Assembly (NCBI RefSeq): GCF_001685355.1 | Contig: NZ_CP016438.1 | Location: 2,542,001 to 2,606,000 of the forward strand | Reading direction: 5' to 3' | DNA length: 64,000 bases | Source: Streptomyces lincolnensis | GTDB lineage: Bacteria; Actinomycetota; Actinomycetes; Streptomycetales; Streptomycetaceae | Part shown: piece after piece, positions 42,530-50,682 of the stretch | How the letters are laid out: the number at the start of each line of letters is the position of its first letter | Numbering within the stretch: the first letter of the stretch is position 1 | Notes under the pieces: generated by a model | Told to the model about the DNA's origin: nothing | What the model saw: only the letters and a program-made list of their open reading frames with translations | Databases searched by the model: none | Made by a program: the position numbers and the translations under genes

Positions 42530-43692
42530 CAGGTGCTCACCTCTTTCGGTGGCGCGGCAGCGAGCGCCCAGGGGGCGCCCAGCTCGGAGTAGAGCGAGAG
42601 GGTGTCGGCGGCGGCCGTGACGAGGCCGTCGATGCCGGGCACGACCCGGCGGTTCTCCTCGGGGATCAGGTGCCAGGCCTGCTCCGGCAGCGGGGCCGGG
42701 TCGGGGGCCAGCCGGATCGCCTCGACGACCTTCATGAACGCGCCGGTCCCGTCCGGGGTGACCAGCAGGCCGGCGCCGTCGGTGAGGTGGTCGACCAGGT
42801 TCTCCAGCAGGTCGGTGCGGCCGAACTCGTACTCCTCGGGCCCGTGGTCGGCGCGCTGGAGCAGGACGCGGTCCTGCTTGTACCAGAACGTGATCCGGCC
42901 GCGGCTGCCGTGCACCAGGACGTACGGGTCGTCGGGGTGCTCGGCGCACAGGGTCGCGGCGACGGTCACCGGCAGGCCCCCGGCGGTGGTGACGCGGACG
43001 CAGGAGGTGTCGTCGGACTCGATGTCGTTGGCGCGCAGCAGCTCGGTCTCGATGCCGGTGACGTCCTCGGCGCGGGCGGCCCCGGCCAGCGCGAGACCGG
43101 TGGCGACGGCGTGCGCGAGCGGGTTGGTCAGCGCTCCGTCGATCACGTCGACGCCGTTCATGCGGCGCCGGCCGGCCCAGGGTGCCCGGCGGTAGTACTC
43201 CTCGGCGCGCGCCCAGGCGCCGGCCCCGCCGACGCCGGTGATCTCGCCGATCGCACCCTCGGCGATCATCTCGCGGATCGCGGGCACGGCGTGCGAGCCC
43301 AGCGACTGGAAGCCGATCTGGCAGGCGACGCCGGCCGCGGCGACCCCGTCGGCCATCCGCCGGTACTCGGCGTACGACGGGGCCGGCGGCTTCTCCAGCA
43401 GGACGTGGACGCCCTTGGCGGCGGCCGTGAGCGCCAGGTCGGTGTGGGTGGGGATCGGGGTGCAGATCACCGCGATCCGCGCGCCGGTGGAGTCCAGCAG
43501 CGCGCCGAAGTCGGCGGACTGCTCGGGCGTGCCGAGGCCCTCGGGCAGTTCGCCCCCGGTCAGCGGGGTCAGCTCGCAGATGCCGGCGAGACGGACGATG
43601 CCCTTGTCCTGGAGCCTGCGGATGTTGTCCAGGTGCCAGCGCCCGTGTCCGCGCGCGCCCGCCAGGACGATGTCGATGGTCGTAGAGCTCAC
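42529..43692 (-). CDS. Gfo/Idh/MocA-family NAD(P)-dependent oxidoreductase
   Basis: 387 residues. The Rossmann region (DIVLAGARGHGRWHLDNIRRL) is a slightly unusual GARGHG dinucleotide loop. The family EKP motif is in VHVLLEKPPAPSYAEY, with the substrate-side helix IGFQSLGSHAVPAIREMI after it. It would oxidise or epimerise a sugar or sugar acid. It is coupled to the PmoA-like gene downstream and to the PL1 gene upstream by a 4-bp overlap, so it probably acts on a pectin-derived sugar; the substrate is unknown. Confidence 0.83.
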   Translation of the reverse strand: MSSTTIDIVLAGARGHGRWHLDNIRRLQDKGIVRLAGICELTPLTGGELPEGLGTPEQSADFGALLDSTGARIAVICTPIPTHTDLALTAAAKGVHVLLEKPPAPSYAEYRRMADGVAAAGVACQIGFQSLGSHAVPAIREMIAEGAIGEITGVGGAGAWARAEEYYRRAPWAGRRRMNGVDVIDGALTNPLAHAVATGLALAGAARAEDVTGIETELLRANDIESDDTSCVRVTTAGGLPVTVAATLCAEHPDDPYVLVHGSRGRITFWYKQDRVLLQRADHGPEEYEFGRTDLLENLVDHLTDGAGLLVTPDGTGAFMKVVEAIRLAPDPAPLPEQAWHLIPEENRRVVPGIDGLVTAAADTLSLYSELGAPWALAAAPPKEVST

Positions 43693-44978
43693 AGCAGCCT
43701 CCCTGCGCCCGCGCCGCGTGCCACCTCTCGGTCGGCCGTGGCGGCGCTGTCGATCTTTGTGTGCAGGGTAGGTGTCCAGCCGACGTCCGCCGTGAGATCA
43801 CGCTCGCTGCCCGAGTTGTAGGCGTTGTGGATGGCGAGCAGGTCCACCGGATAGCCGTTGAAGAGGGTGCCCCGCTGGTGCAGGGCGGTGCCGTTCCAGC
43901 TCTTGACCAGGTCGGCGGCCTCGACGTGGCCGGGGGTGTGGAAGGCGTTGTTCTCGGCGTGGATCGCGGACTCGGTGGAGACGCCGATCGAGTAGCGGTA
44001 GTCGTGGGCGTCCTCGGGGACGACGTACCGGTTGTTGTAGAGGTGCACCTGTCCGAAGCGGACGCGCGGCGCGCGCTGGACGACGGACTCGAACTCGTTG
44101 TGGTGCAGGGTCACCCGGAGCCTGCCGCGGTCGCCGGTGGCCGTGTCGCCGTTGCCGATGAGCATCGCCTTGTCGTGGCCGGCGAACCGGCTCCAGGAGA
44201 CGGTGATCAGGTCGGACCCGTTGGTGATGTCCAGCAGGCCGTCGTGGCGCAGGTAGTTGCGGGCGAAGTGGGTGGGCTCGGCGGCGTCCGGGTGGCCCTT
44301 GTCGCTCAGGGTCACGTGGTCGACCCAGACGTGTGTCGCCCCGGACAGCCACAGGGTGTCGTAGGCCGTCTTCCAGTCGCCGAGGCCGCCGGTGTTGGGC
44401 TGCCAGACGGGGAAGCAGTCGTAGGCGTCCCGCAGGTCGAGGTTGCGGACGATGACGTTGTCCGCGTTCTTGACCTGGAGGCTCGCGCCCTTGAGGACGG
44501 CGCTCTTGAGTCCCACGATCGTGGTGTTCGAGCCGACGAGCAGTTCGACCCGCTCGGCCTGCTTCTTCGCGGAAGCCTGGCGGGCCACCTCCTGCTCGCC
44601 GCTCGGCTTGGCGGACCCCCAGGTGCGGGGGTCGTAGGCGGCCAGGTACTTCCTGAGGCTGTAGCCGCCGGTGGTGTAGTCGGAGCAGTCCAGGTGGTCG
44701 CCGTCGTCGTCGGTGTTGGCGTCGATGGTCCCGGCGATCTTGATGATCTTCGGGGTGGCGCTGCCGCCGTCCAGGGCGCGGACCAGTCCGGCGCGGTCGG
44801 TGACGGTGAAGACGTGGTCCGCGTCGGCGGCCGATCCTCCGGTGGTGCCCGCTCCCGCGGCGGCCCACCCGTCGTTCGCGGGCAGGGTGTCGCGGCCGAG
44901 GTCGCGGGCCTCGGCGTGGGCGGGAATGCTCAGGATCCCCAACATGGCTCCCACAGCGACGATGTGACGGAGCCTCAT
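43689..44978 (-). CDS. Secreted pectate lyase, PL1 family
   Basis: 429 residues. Signal peptide 1-25 (VAVGAMLGILSIPAHAEA). PL1 blocks: ANDGWAAAGAGTTGGSAADADHVFTV, NTTIVGLKSAVLKGASLQ, HVWVDHVTLSDKGHPDAAEP, RHDGLLDITNGSDLITVSWSRFAGHDK and RAPRVRFGQVHLYNNRYV. It has a 4-bp overlap with the downstream oxidoreductase. Its start ATG is overlapped by a small coupled ORF, and the 25 bp around it are a near copy of the permease stop region (44966-44990 versus 45223-45247). Confidence 0.9.
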   Translation of the reverse strand: MRLRHIVAVGAMLGILSIPAHAEARDLGRDTLPANDGWAAAGAGTTGGSAADADHVFTVTDRAGLVRALDGGSATPKIIKIAGTIDANTDDDGDHLDCSDYTTGGYSLRKYLAAYDPRTWGSAKPSGEQEVARQASAKKQAERVELLVGSNTTIVGLKSAVLKGASLQVKNADNVIVRNLDLRDAYDCFPVWQPNTGGLGDWKTAYDTLWLSGATHVWVDHVTLSDKGHPDAAEPTHFARNYLRHDGLLDITNGSDLITVSWSRFAGHDKAMLIGNGDTATGDRGRLRVTLHHNEFESVVQRAPRVRFGQVHLYNNRYVVPEDAHDYRYSIGVSTESAIHAENNAFHTPGHVEAADLVKSWNGTALHQRGTLFNGYPVDLLAIHNAYNSGSERDLTADVGWTPTLHTKIDSAATADREVARGAGAGRLL

Positions 44979-44990
44979 ACCCTCACCGCC
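44966..44990 (-). repeat. Direct repeat of a gene junction, copy at the PL1 start
   Basis: 25 bp matching 45223-45247 at 22 positions. It spans the end of the small ORF and the first codons of the PL1 lyase. The two copies are 257 bp apart. Confidence 0.7.
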
Positions 44991-45235
44991 TCGGCGTCGC
45001 GGCGCAGGACCGACCGCTCGCGACGGCCCGCGGCCCGCCGGACGGCCCTGCCGGGTCGACGGCCACCCGCCACGCGGGTGCCGACACCGGCACTCGCGCT
45101 CGCACCCTCGACCATCCGGCCGTGCAGCGCGGCCGAGGTGTCGCGGGAGCCGCCCCGGGCACCGGCGTGGGCCGGGCGATCCAGGTCCTCGGACCCGGCC
45201 GCCCCCGTCCCCGCGCTCGTCCGACGGAGTCTCAT
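44975..45235 (-). CDS. 86-codon coupled ORF, possibly a by-product of junction duplication
   Basis: Starts in an ATGA overlap with the permease stop (45232-45235) and ends in an ATGA overlap with the PL1 start (44975-44978), so it would be translated if the operon is. It is very rich in Arg, Ala and Gly and has no recognisable domain, signal or membrane segment. Its first residues (MRLRR) copy the PL1 start (MRLRH), and its last (DAEAVRV) resemble the permease end (SAGAVKG). This shows the ORF is bounded by a duplicated junction. It may be non-functional filler that preserves coupling. Confidence 0.4.
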   Translation of the reverse strand: MRLRRTSAGTGAAGSEDLDRPAHAGARGGSRDTSAALHGRMVEGASASAGVGTRVAGGRRPGRAVRRAAGRRERSVLRRDAEAVRV

Positions 45236-45247
45236 CCCTTCACCGCC
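45223..45247 (-). repeat. Direct repeat of a gene junction, copy at the permease stop
   Basis: Partner of 44966-44990 (22 of 25 bases identical). It covers the last permease codons, the ATGA overlap and the first codons of the small ORF. Confidence 0.7.
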
Positions 45248-46128
45248 CCCGCGCTGAAGCCGGTGATCAGCCACTTCTGGATGAAGGCGAACACGACCAC
45301 CACGGGTACGGCGGCGATGATGCCGCCCGCGGCGAGCGCGCCGAGGTCGACGCTGTCCGCGCTCATCAGGGTGTTGAGGCCGACCGGGATGGTCTGCTTC
45401 TCCTGGTTGTTGAGGAACATCAGGGCGAACAGGAAGTGGTTCCAGGAGTGCACGAAGGCGAAGGAGCCGACGGCGATCAGACCGGGCCGCAGCAGCGGCA
45501 GCACCACGATCCGGAAGGCCGTGAACCTGTTGCAGCCGTCGACCCAGGCCGCCTCCTCCAGGGAGTACGGCACGTTCTTGATGAAGTTGCTGATCAGGAT
45601 GATCGACAGCGGTAGCTGGAAGACCGTCTCCGCGAGGATGACGCTGCCCAGCGAGTTGATCATCTGGAGCTCGGCGAAGATCTCGAACAGCGGCACCAGC
45701 AGCAGCGCGCCCGGCACGAACTGGGAGCACAGCAGGCCGAGCATGAAGGCCCGCTTGACCTTGAAATTGAACCGGGCGAGGGCGTAGCCGCCGGCCAGCG
45801 CGACGAGGGTCGTCATCAGCAGGGTGGCGACACCGACGAGCACGCTGTTCTCGAAGTAGGTGCCGAAGGACCGCTCGGTCCACACCTTCTCGAAGTGCTG
45901 GAACGTCATCGGCCAGGGCAGCAGCGAGGTCGAGCCCGGCGGGCGGACCGCGAAGAGCAGGATCCAGTAGAACGGGATCAGGGTGAAGACGAGATAGATC
46001 GACAGCGGCAGATAGATCTGCCAGCGCGGGACCTCGTCCCAGTTGTGGCCGGCCTTCAGCGGGCGCGGGGGGTCCAGGGTCGGGCGCGCGGGAGCGGGCG
46101 CCACCTTGGTGGCCTCCTTGGTGATCAC
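45232..46128 (-). CDS. CUT1 sugar ABC permease, MalG-type
   Basis: 298 residues with six hydrophobic segments. The conserved EAA loop is YSLEEAAWVDGCNRFTAFRIVVLPLLRPG, where the ATPase binds. The start is GTG 46128 in a GTGA overlap with the other permease; the longer frame running upstream is only a shadow of that gene. It ends in SAGAVKG, the usual MalG-type C-terminus. It works with the permease at 46125 and probably the lipoprotein at 36672. No ATPase gene is near; streptomycete CUT1 importers commonly share the MsiK ATPase encoded elsewhere. Confidence 0.9.
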   Translation of the reverse strand: MITKEATKVAPAPARPTLDPPRPLKAGHNWDEVPRWQIYLPLSIYLVFTLIPFYWILLFAVRPPGSTSLLPWPMTFQHFEKVWTERSFGTYFENSVLVGVATLLMTTLVALAGGYALARFNFKVKRAFMLGLLCSQFVPGALLLVPLFEIFAELQMINSLGSVILAETVFQLPLSIILISNFIKNVPYSLEEAAWVDGCNRFTAFRIVVLPLLRPGLIAVGSFAFVHSWNHFLFALMFLNNQEKQTIPVGLNTLMSADSVDLGALAAGGIIAAVPVVVVFAFIQKWLITGFSAGAVKG

Positions 46129-47060
46129 TTGTCCTGACCTCCGAACTTGCTCAGCCGCAGATAGACCATCGAGCAGAACAGCAGGATCACGAACGCGACC
46201 GTGGTCAGAGCGGACGCGTAACCGAAGTTGTGGGCGTCGACGGATGTGTTGGCGATGTAGAGCGGGAGGGTGGTCGTCTCCCCCGCCGGGCCGCCGCCGG
46301 TGAGCGTGTAGAGCAGGTCGACGTTGTTGAACTCCCACACCGCGCGCAGCAGCGTGGACAGGACGATGGCGTCCTTCAGGTGCGGCAGCGTGATGTGCCA
46401 GAACTGCTGGATCCGGCTGGCCCCGTCGACCTCGGCGGCCTCGTAGAGATCCTTCGAGACGGACTGGAGGTCGGCGAGGATGAGGATCGCGAAGAAGGGC
46501 ACACCGCGCCACAGGTCGGCGACGATCGCCGCCGGGAAGACGGTCGAGGTGTCCGACAGCCAGCTGGTGCCGTAGCTGCCGATGCCCATGTCCGCGAGGT
46601 AACGGGTGATGCCGGTCTGGGAGTTGTAGAGCAGCACCCAGATCGCGGAGGTCAGCACGCCGGAGACTGCCCACGGGGAGAAGACCATGGCCCGTCCCAG
46701 CGCCCGGCCCGCGAAGGTCTGGTTGACGATGAGGGCCAGCGCCAGCCCGAACAGCAGCTGGAGGCCGACCTCGACGACGACCCATTTGGCGCTGAAGACC
46801 AGGGTGTCCCAGAAGACGGGGTCGGTGGTGAAGGCGTGGACGAAGTTGTCGAAGCCCGCGTACCCGTTGCGCCACGGCTTGGTGGGGTTGTAGTTCTGCA
46901 GGCTGTAGTAGAAGACGCTGAGCACCGGGTAGGCGATGAAGCCCAGCATGAGCAGGGCCGCCGGGGCGATCAGCAGGTACGGGAGCCTGCGGGGCGTGGC
47001 GGAGGTACGGCGCCGCCGGGGTGGCGCGGGCGGTTTCGCCACGGCTGCGGCTTGGGCCAT
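46125..47060 (-). CDS. CUT1 sugar ABC permease, MalF-type
   Basis: 311 residues, six membrane segments after a basic Pro-rich N-terminus (PPAPPRRRRTSATPRR). The EAA loop is KDLYEAAEVDGASRIQQFWHITLPHLKD. First gene of the minus-strand run that continues through the second permease, small ORF, PL1, oxidoreductase, PmoA-like and GH43 genes, all overlapping or abutting. A LacI-type operator lies 53 bp upstream of its ATG. Confidence 0.9.
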   Translation of the reverse strand: MAQAAAVAKPPAPPRRRRTSATPRRLPYLLIAPAALLMLGFIAYPVLSVFYYSLQNYNPTKPWRNGYAGFDNFVHAFTTDPVFWDTLVFSAKWVVVEVGLQLLFGLALALIVNQTFAGRALGRAMVFSPWAVSGVLTSAIWVLLYNSQTGITRYLADMGIGSYGTSWLSDTSTVFPAAIVADLWRGVPFFAILILADLQSVSKDLYEAAEVDGASRIQQFWHITLPHLKDAIVLSTLLRAVWEFNNVDLLYTLTGGGPAGETTTLPLYIANTSVDAHNFGYASALTTVAFVILLFCSMVYLRLSKFGGQDK

Positions 47061-47112
47061 GACTGGTCTCCGTTCTCGGTGCGGGGTGCCTTCGGCTTGC
47101 TCTTGTGGTGCA

Positions 47113-47124
47113 GGAAGCGCTTTC
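47113..47124. promoter_or_regulatory. LacI-type operator upstream of the sugar importer operon
   Basis: GGAAGCGCTTTC is centred on the perfect octamer AAGCGCTT, with one mismatched pair at the flank. This is the classic LacI/GalR-family operator form. It is 53 bp before the MalF-type permease start and likely overlaps its promoter. No LacI gene lies in the window. Confidence 0.55.
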
Positions 47125-47200
47125 TCTGTCTGCGTAGGTCGGCCCCTGTTCGCATTACGGGGTGCCTCTTGCTGTTGTGTGGCGGCTGCGGGTGCCTTGT

Positions 47201-47227
47201 GGCTGGTCGCGCAGTTCCCCGCGCCCC
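47201..47227 (-). repeat. GC-rich interspersed element, copy 4
   Basis: The same 27-nt element on the minus strand, 14 bp downstream of the stop of the IlvD/Edd-type dehydratase. Confidence 0.8.
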
Positions 47228-47241
47228 TTGGGTGGGGATGG

Positions 47242-48978
47242 TCAACCGGCGTGGGAATCCGGGGTTTTGCCCTGCCTTGCCAGGAACTCGAAGTCGCAGC
47301 CGGTGTCGGCCTGCGTGATCTGCTCGTTGTAGAGCGCGCCGTAGCCGCGCTCGTAACGGACCGGCGGTGGTGTCCACTCGGCCCGGCGGCGCTCCAACTC
47401 CTCGTCGTCCACGTTGAGTTGGAGGGAGCGTGCCTCGACGTCGAGGGTGATGGTGTCCCCGGTGCGGACCAGGGCGAGCGGTCCGCCGACGTAGGACTCG
47501 GGGGCCACGTGCAGCACGCACGTGCCGTAACTGGTGCCGCTCATGCGGGCGTCGGAGATGCGGACCATGTCCCGCACGCCCTGCTTGAGCAGATGGTCGG
47601 GCAGCGGCAGCATGCCGTACTCGGGCATGCCGGGCCCGCCCTTGGGTCCCGCGTTGCGCAGCACCAGCACGCTGTCGGCGGTGATGTCCAGCGACGGGTC
47701 GTTGATGGTCCGCTGCATGGTCCTGTAGTCGTCGAAGACGACCGCGCGTCCGGTGTGCTTGAGCAGGTGCCGCTCGGCGGAGATGTGCTTGATCACCGCG
47801 CCGTCCGGGCAGAGGTTGCCGCGCAGCACGGCGACCCCGCCCTCGCTCGCGACCGGGTTGTCGCGAGGCCGGATGACGTCGTCGTTGTGGACCTCGACGC
47901 CCTCGATCTGTTCCCCCAGGGTGCCGTTGACGGTCGGCCGGTCCAGGTGGAGCAGGTCGGTGATCCGTGAGAGGAAGGCGGGCAGGCCGCCGGCGAAGTG
48001 GTAGTCCTCCATGAGGTACGTCTGTCCGCCGGGCCGGACGTTCGCCAGCACCGGCACGGTGCGCGCGATGTGGTCGAAGTCGTCCAGGGTGAGCTTGACG
48101 CCCGCGCGGCCCGCCATGGCGATCAGATGGATGACGGCGTTGGTGGAGCCGCCGAGGCCGAGGACGGTGGTGACGGCGTCCTCGAAGGCCTCGCGGGTGA
48201 GGATCTCGGACGGCCTGAGCCCGGTCCAGGCGAGTTCCACGGCGCGGCGCCCGGAGGCGGCGGCCATCCGCTCGTGCCCGGAGTCGACGGCCGGGATGGA
48301 GGAGGCACCGGGCAGGGTCATGCCGAGGGTCTCCGCCGCCGCGGTCATCGTGGACGCGGTCCCCATGGTCATGCAGTGGCCCGGCGACCGCGCCAACCCG
48401 CCCTGGAGTTCCCGCAGTTCGCAGTCCGTGAGGTTGCCCGCGCGGTGCTCGTCCCAGTACTTCCACATGTCGGTGCCGGACCCGAGGGTCTCACCGCGCC
48501 AGTGCCCCGGCAGCATCGGCCCCGCGGGCACGAAGAGCGACGGTGTGTCGGCCGAGGCCGCGCCCATGAGCAGCGCGGGCGTCGACTTGTCGCAGCCGCC
48601 GAGGAGCACCGCCGCGTCGATCGGATACGACCGCAGCAGCTCCTCCGTCTCCATGGCGAGGAGGTTGCGGTAGAGCATCGGGGTGGGCTTCTGGTAGGTC
48701 TCCGAGAGCGTGGCGACCGGGAACTCCAGCGGGAAACCGCCGGCCTGCCACACTCCCCGCTTGACGGCCTCGGCGCGCTCGCGCAGATGGACGTGGCAGG
48801 GGTTGATGTCGGACCAGGTGTTGAGGACGGCGATCACCGGGCGGCCCTGGTACTCCTCCGCCTCGTAACCGAGCTGGCGCATACGGGCGTTGTGCGACCA
48901 GGTGCGCAGCTGGCCCTCGACGCCGTACCACTGGTGACTGCGCAGTTCCTCCGGCTTCAGGCGCTTTCTGTCGGTCAT
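47242..48978 (-). CDS. IlvD/Edd-family sugar-acid dehydratase, probable L-arabinonate dehydratase
   Basis: 578-residue iron-sulfur dehydratase. Cluster and metal ligands appear in TWSDINPCHVHLRERAEAVKRG, VLLGGCDKSTPALLMGAASAD and SPGHCMTMGTASTM. The long frame with RSHQWYGVEG at the N-terminus is closer to pentonate dehydratases than to branched-chain amino-acid IlvD. ATG 48978 overlaps the DapA-family gene by 4 bp. In that operon it would make 2-keto-3-deoxy-pentonate from L-arabinonate or D-xylonate; action on galactarate is also possible. Substrate is inference. Confidence 0.8.
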   Translation of the reverse strand: MTDRKRLKPEELRSHQWYGVEGQLRTWSHNARMRQLGYEAEEYQGRPVIAVLNTWSDINPCHVHLRERAEAVKRGVWQAGGFPLEFPVATLSETYQKPTPMLYRNLLAMETEELLRSYPIDAAVLLGGCDKSTPALLMGAASADTPSLFVPAGPMLPGHWRGETLGSGTDMWKYWDEHRAGNLTDCELRELQGGLARSPGHCMTMGTASTMTAAAETLGMTLPGASSIPAVDSGHERMAAASGRRAVELAWTGLRPSEILTREAFEDAVTTVLGLGGSTNAVIHLIAMAGRAGVKLTLDDFDHIARTVPVLANVRPGGQTYLMEDYHFAGGLPAFLSRITDLLHLDRPTVNGTLGEQIEGVEVHNDDVIRPRDNPVASEGGVAVLRGNLCPDGAVIKHISAERHLLKHTGRAVVFDDYRTMQRTINDPSLDITADSVLVLRNAGPKGGPGMPEYGMLPLPDHLLKQGVRDMVRISDARMSGTSYGTCVLHVAPESYVGGPLALVRTGDTITLDVEARSLQLNVDDEELERRRAEWTPPPVRYERGYGALYNEQITQADTGCDFEFLARQGKTPDSHAG

Positions 48979-49883
48979 ATCGACCACCCGGCGGCTATCG
49001 AGGCGACCTCGGCGCGTTCGGCCTCGGGCAACTCGCGGCTCGGCGGGCGCACTTCGCGGCGGCACAGGCCGAGGGAGGCGAGGGCCTCCTTGACGACGGT
49101 GACGTTGTTGGCGGAGCCGTTGGCCGCGCGCAGTTCCTCGAAGCGGCGGATCTGCTCCCAGACCTTCATGGCGGCCGGGTAGTCGCCGGACCGCAGCGCT
49201 TCGATCATGTCCAGCGAAACGGACGGGGCGACGTTGACCAGCCCCGACGTGAAGCCGGTGGCGCCCGCGGAGAAGTACGAGGGGGCGTAGGGCTCGGCGA
49301 GGCCGGCGACCCACACGAAGCGGTCGAGGCCGGCGTCCCGAGCGAAGGCGGCGAACCGGGCCGCGTCCGGGACGGCGTACTTCACGCCGATGACGTTGGG
49401 GCAGGAGTCGGCGAGCTCGGCGAGCCGGGCGCCGAGCAGCTGCGCGTTGCGGATGTACGGGACGACGCCCAGCTCGGGCACGGCCTCGGCGATGGCCCGG
49501 TGGTAGTCGACCCAGCCGGCCTGGGAGACGTAGGGGTGGACGGGCTGGTGGACCATCACCATCCGGGCGCCCCGTTCGCGGGCGTGGCGGGCGGAGGCGA
49601 TGGCGGTGGGCACGTCGTGGCCGACACCGACGAGGATCACCGCCCGCTCGTCCGCCTCGTCGATGGTCAGCTCGGTGACCAGCTGCCGCTCCTGAGGTGT
49701 CAGGGCGTAGAACTCACCGGTGTTGCCGTTGGGCGTCAGCGTCCGGATGCCACCGTCGAGCAGACGACGCAGCAGGGCCCGGTGGGCGTCCTGGTCGACG
49801 GTGCCGTCCTCGGCGAACGGGGTCACCGGGATCGCCACCACGTCGGCCAGGGCCGCCCGTTGGGTCTCGAACGTCGTTGTCAT
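48975..49883 (-). CDS. DapA-family dehydratase/aldolase, probable 2-keto-3-deoxy-pentonate dehydratase
   Basis: 302-residue TIM-barrel Schiff-base enzyme. Substrate-carboxylate motif TPNGNTGEFYAL (GNTGE), Tyr143 in VVPYIRNAQ and Schiff-base Lys168 in VIGVKYAVPD. The pairing with an IlvD/Edd dehydratase suggests conversion of 2-keto-3-deoxy-arabinonate or -xylonate to 2-oxoglutarate semialdehyde, the Weimberg-type route, which the dehydrogenase at 13532 would finish. An aldolase activity (pyruvate plus glycolaldehyde) cannot be excluded. Middle gene of a GntR-DapA family-IlvD operon with 4-bp overlaps on both sides. Confidence 0.8.
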   Translation of the reverse strand: MTTTFETQRAALADVVAIPVTPFAEDGTVDQDAHRALLRRLLDGGIRTLTPNGNTGEFYALTPQERQLVTELTIDEADERAVILVGVGHDVPTAIASARHARERGARMVMVHQPVHPYVSQAGWVDYHRAIAEAVPELGVVPYIRNAQLLGARLAELADSCPNVIGVKYAVPDAARFAAFARDAGLDRFVWVAGLAEPYAPSYFSAGATGFTSGLVNVAPSVSLDMIEALRSGDYPAAMKVWEQIRRFEELRAANGSANNVTVVKEALASLGLCRREVRPPSRELPEAERAEVASIAAGWSI

Positions 49884-50548
49884 GCCTGACCGTCCTCTCC
49901 CTGGGCCTCGGACTCCGCTTGCGGGAAGGCCCGTTCGACGAAGGACCCGATGTGGGCGTGGAGGGCGCGAGCCGCGCCGTCGGCGTCACCGCCGAGGGCG
50001 AGCCGCAGGATCTCCCGGTGCTCGCCGGCCTCCCGCTCCCAGGAGGGCGAGGCCGCCCAGGCGACGGCGGAGACGAGGGCTGCCTGGTCGCGGACCTCGT
50101 CGAGCATCCGGCCGAGCAGCGGGTTGCCGCACGGCAGGTACAGGGCGCGGTGGAACTCGCGGTTGGCGAGGGAGCGTTCGGCGGTGTCGGTGGCTGCGTC
50201 GGCCCGGGTCAGCGCGTCGCGGGCGGCGGCCAGGGAGGCTCCCCTGCGCACCGCGCGCCTGAGCGCCTCGGGTTCGAGGAGCAGCCGCACGTCGTAGACC
50301 TCGCGCGCCATGTCCGCGTCCACCATGCGCACCGTGACGCCCTTGTACTGGTTCATCACGACGAGACCGGTGCCGGCCAGGGTCTTGAGCGCCTCCCGCA
50401 CGGGCGTCTTGGACACCCCGAACTGTGCGGCGAGCTCGGTCTCCACCAGGGCCTGACCCGGCGTCAACTGCCCGGTGAGGATGCGGTGTTTGATCCCTTC
50501 CAGCACGAACTGCGTGCGGGAGGGGATCGGCGTGGGCACAGAGGTCAT
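49880..50548 (-). CDS. GntR-family regulator, FadR/FCD subfamily
   Basis: 222 residues. The winged helix (RILTGQLTPGQALVETELAAQFGVSKTPVREALKTLAGTGLVVM) is followed by an all-helical FCD domain with metal-binding His/Asp positions (EFHRALYLPCGNPLLGRMLDEVRDQ, GEHREILRLAL). It opens the operon with the two sugar-acid enzymes and likely autoregulates it in response to a pathway acid. Upstream DNA holds tandem repeats and GTAC dyads at 50560-50615. Confidence 0.88.
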   Translation of the reverse strand: MTSVPTPIPSRTQFVLEGIKHRILTGQLTPGQALVETELAAQFGVSKTPVREALKTLAGTGLVVMNQYKGVTVRMVDADMAREVYDVRLLLEPEALRRAVRRGASLAAARDALTRADAATDTAERSLANREFHRALYLPCGNPLLGRMLDEVRDQAALVSAVAWAASPSWEREAGEHREILRLALGGDADGAARALHAHIGSFVERAFPQAESEAQGEDGQA

Positions 50549-50559
50549 GCGCGCCTCTC

Positions 50560-50615
50560 GGATCTCGCGTATCGGATCTCACGTATCGCGTCTCATATAT
50601 GACGTACGAAGTACG
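50560..50615. promoter_or_regulatory. Tandem 14-bp repeats and dyads upstream of the GntR operon
   Basis: GGATCTCGCGTATC (50560-50573), GGATCTCACGTATC (50574-50587) and GCGTCTCATATATG (50588-50601) are three head-to-tail units. They are followed by the palindrome TCATATATGA (50593-50602) and the inverted repeat CGTAC-GAA-GTACG (50603-50615). GntR proteins favour GT/AC dyads, so the last element is the best operator candidate. Confidence 0.5.
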
Positions 50616-50682
50616 ACGCGTTGAAGGTAGGAGGGCCGCTGTGTTTCGTCAATGCTTCTGACAGAGGAAGTGGAGATTGCCT

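Noticed and set aside
44991..45222. Possible mobile-element insertion between the duplicated junctions
   Set aside because: No transposase, no terminal inverted repeats; only the 25-bp flanking duplication is seen, which is longer than usual target-site duplications.
46129..46875. N-terminal extension of the MalG-type permease frame
   Set aside because: It runs over the MalF-type permease gene in another frame; the GTG at 46128 in a GTGA overlap is the natural start.
50560..50601. CRISPR-like repeats
   Set aside because: Units are only 14 bp, directly adjacent without spacers, and no cas genes are present anywhere in the window.
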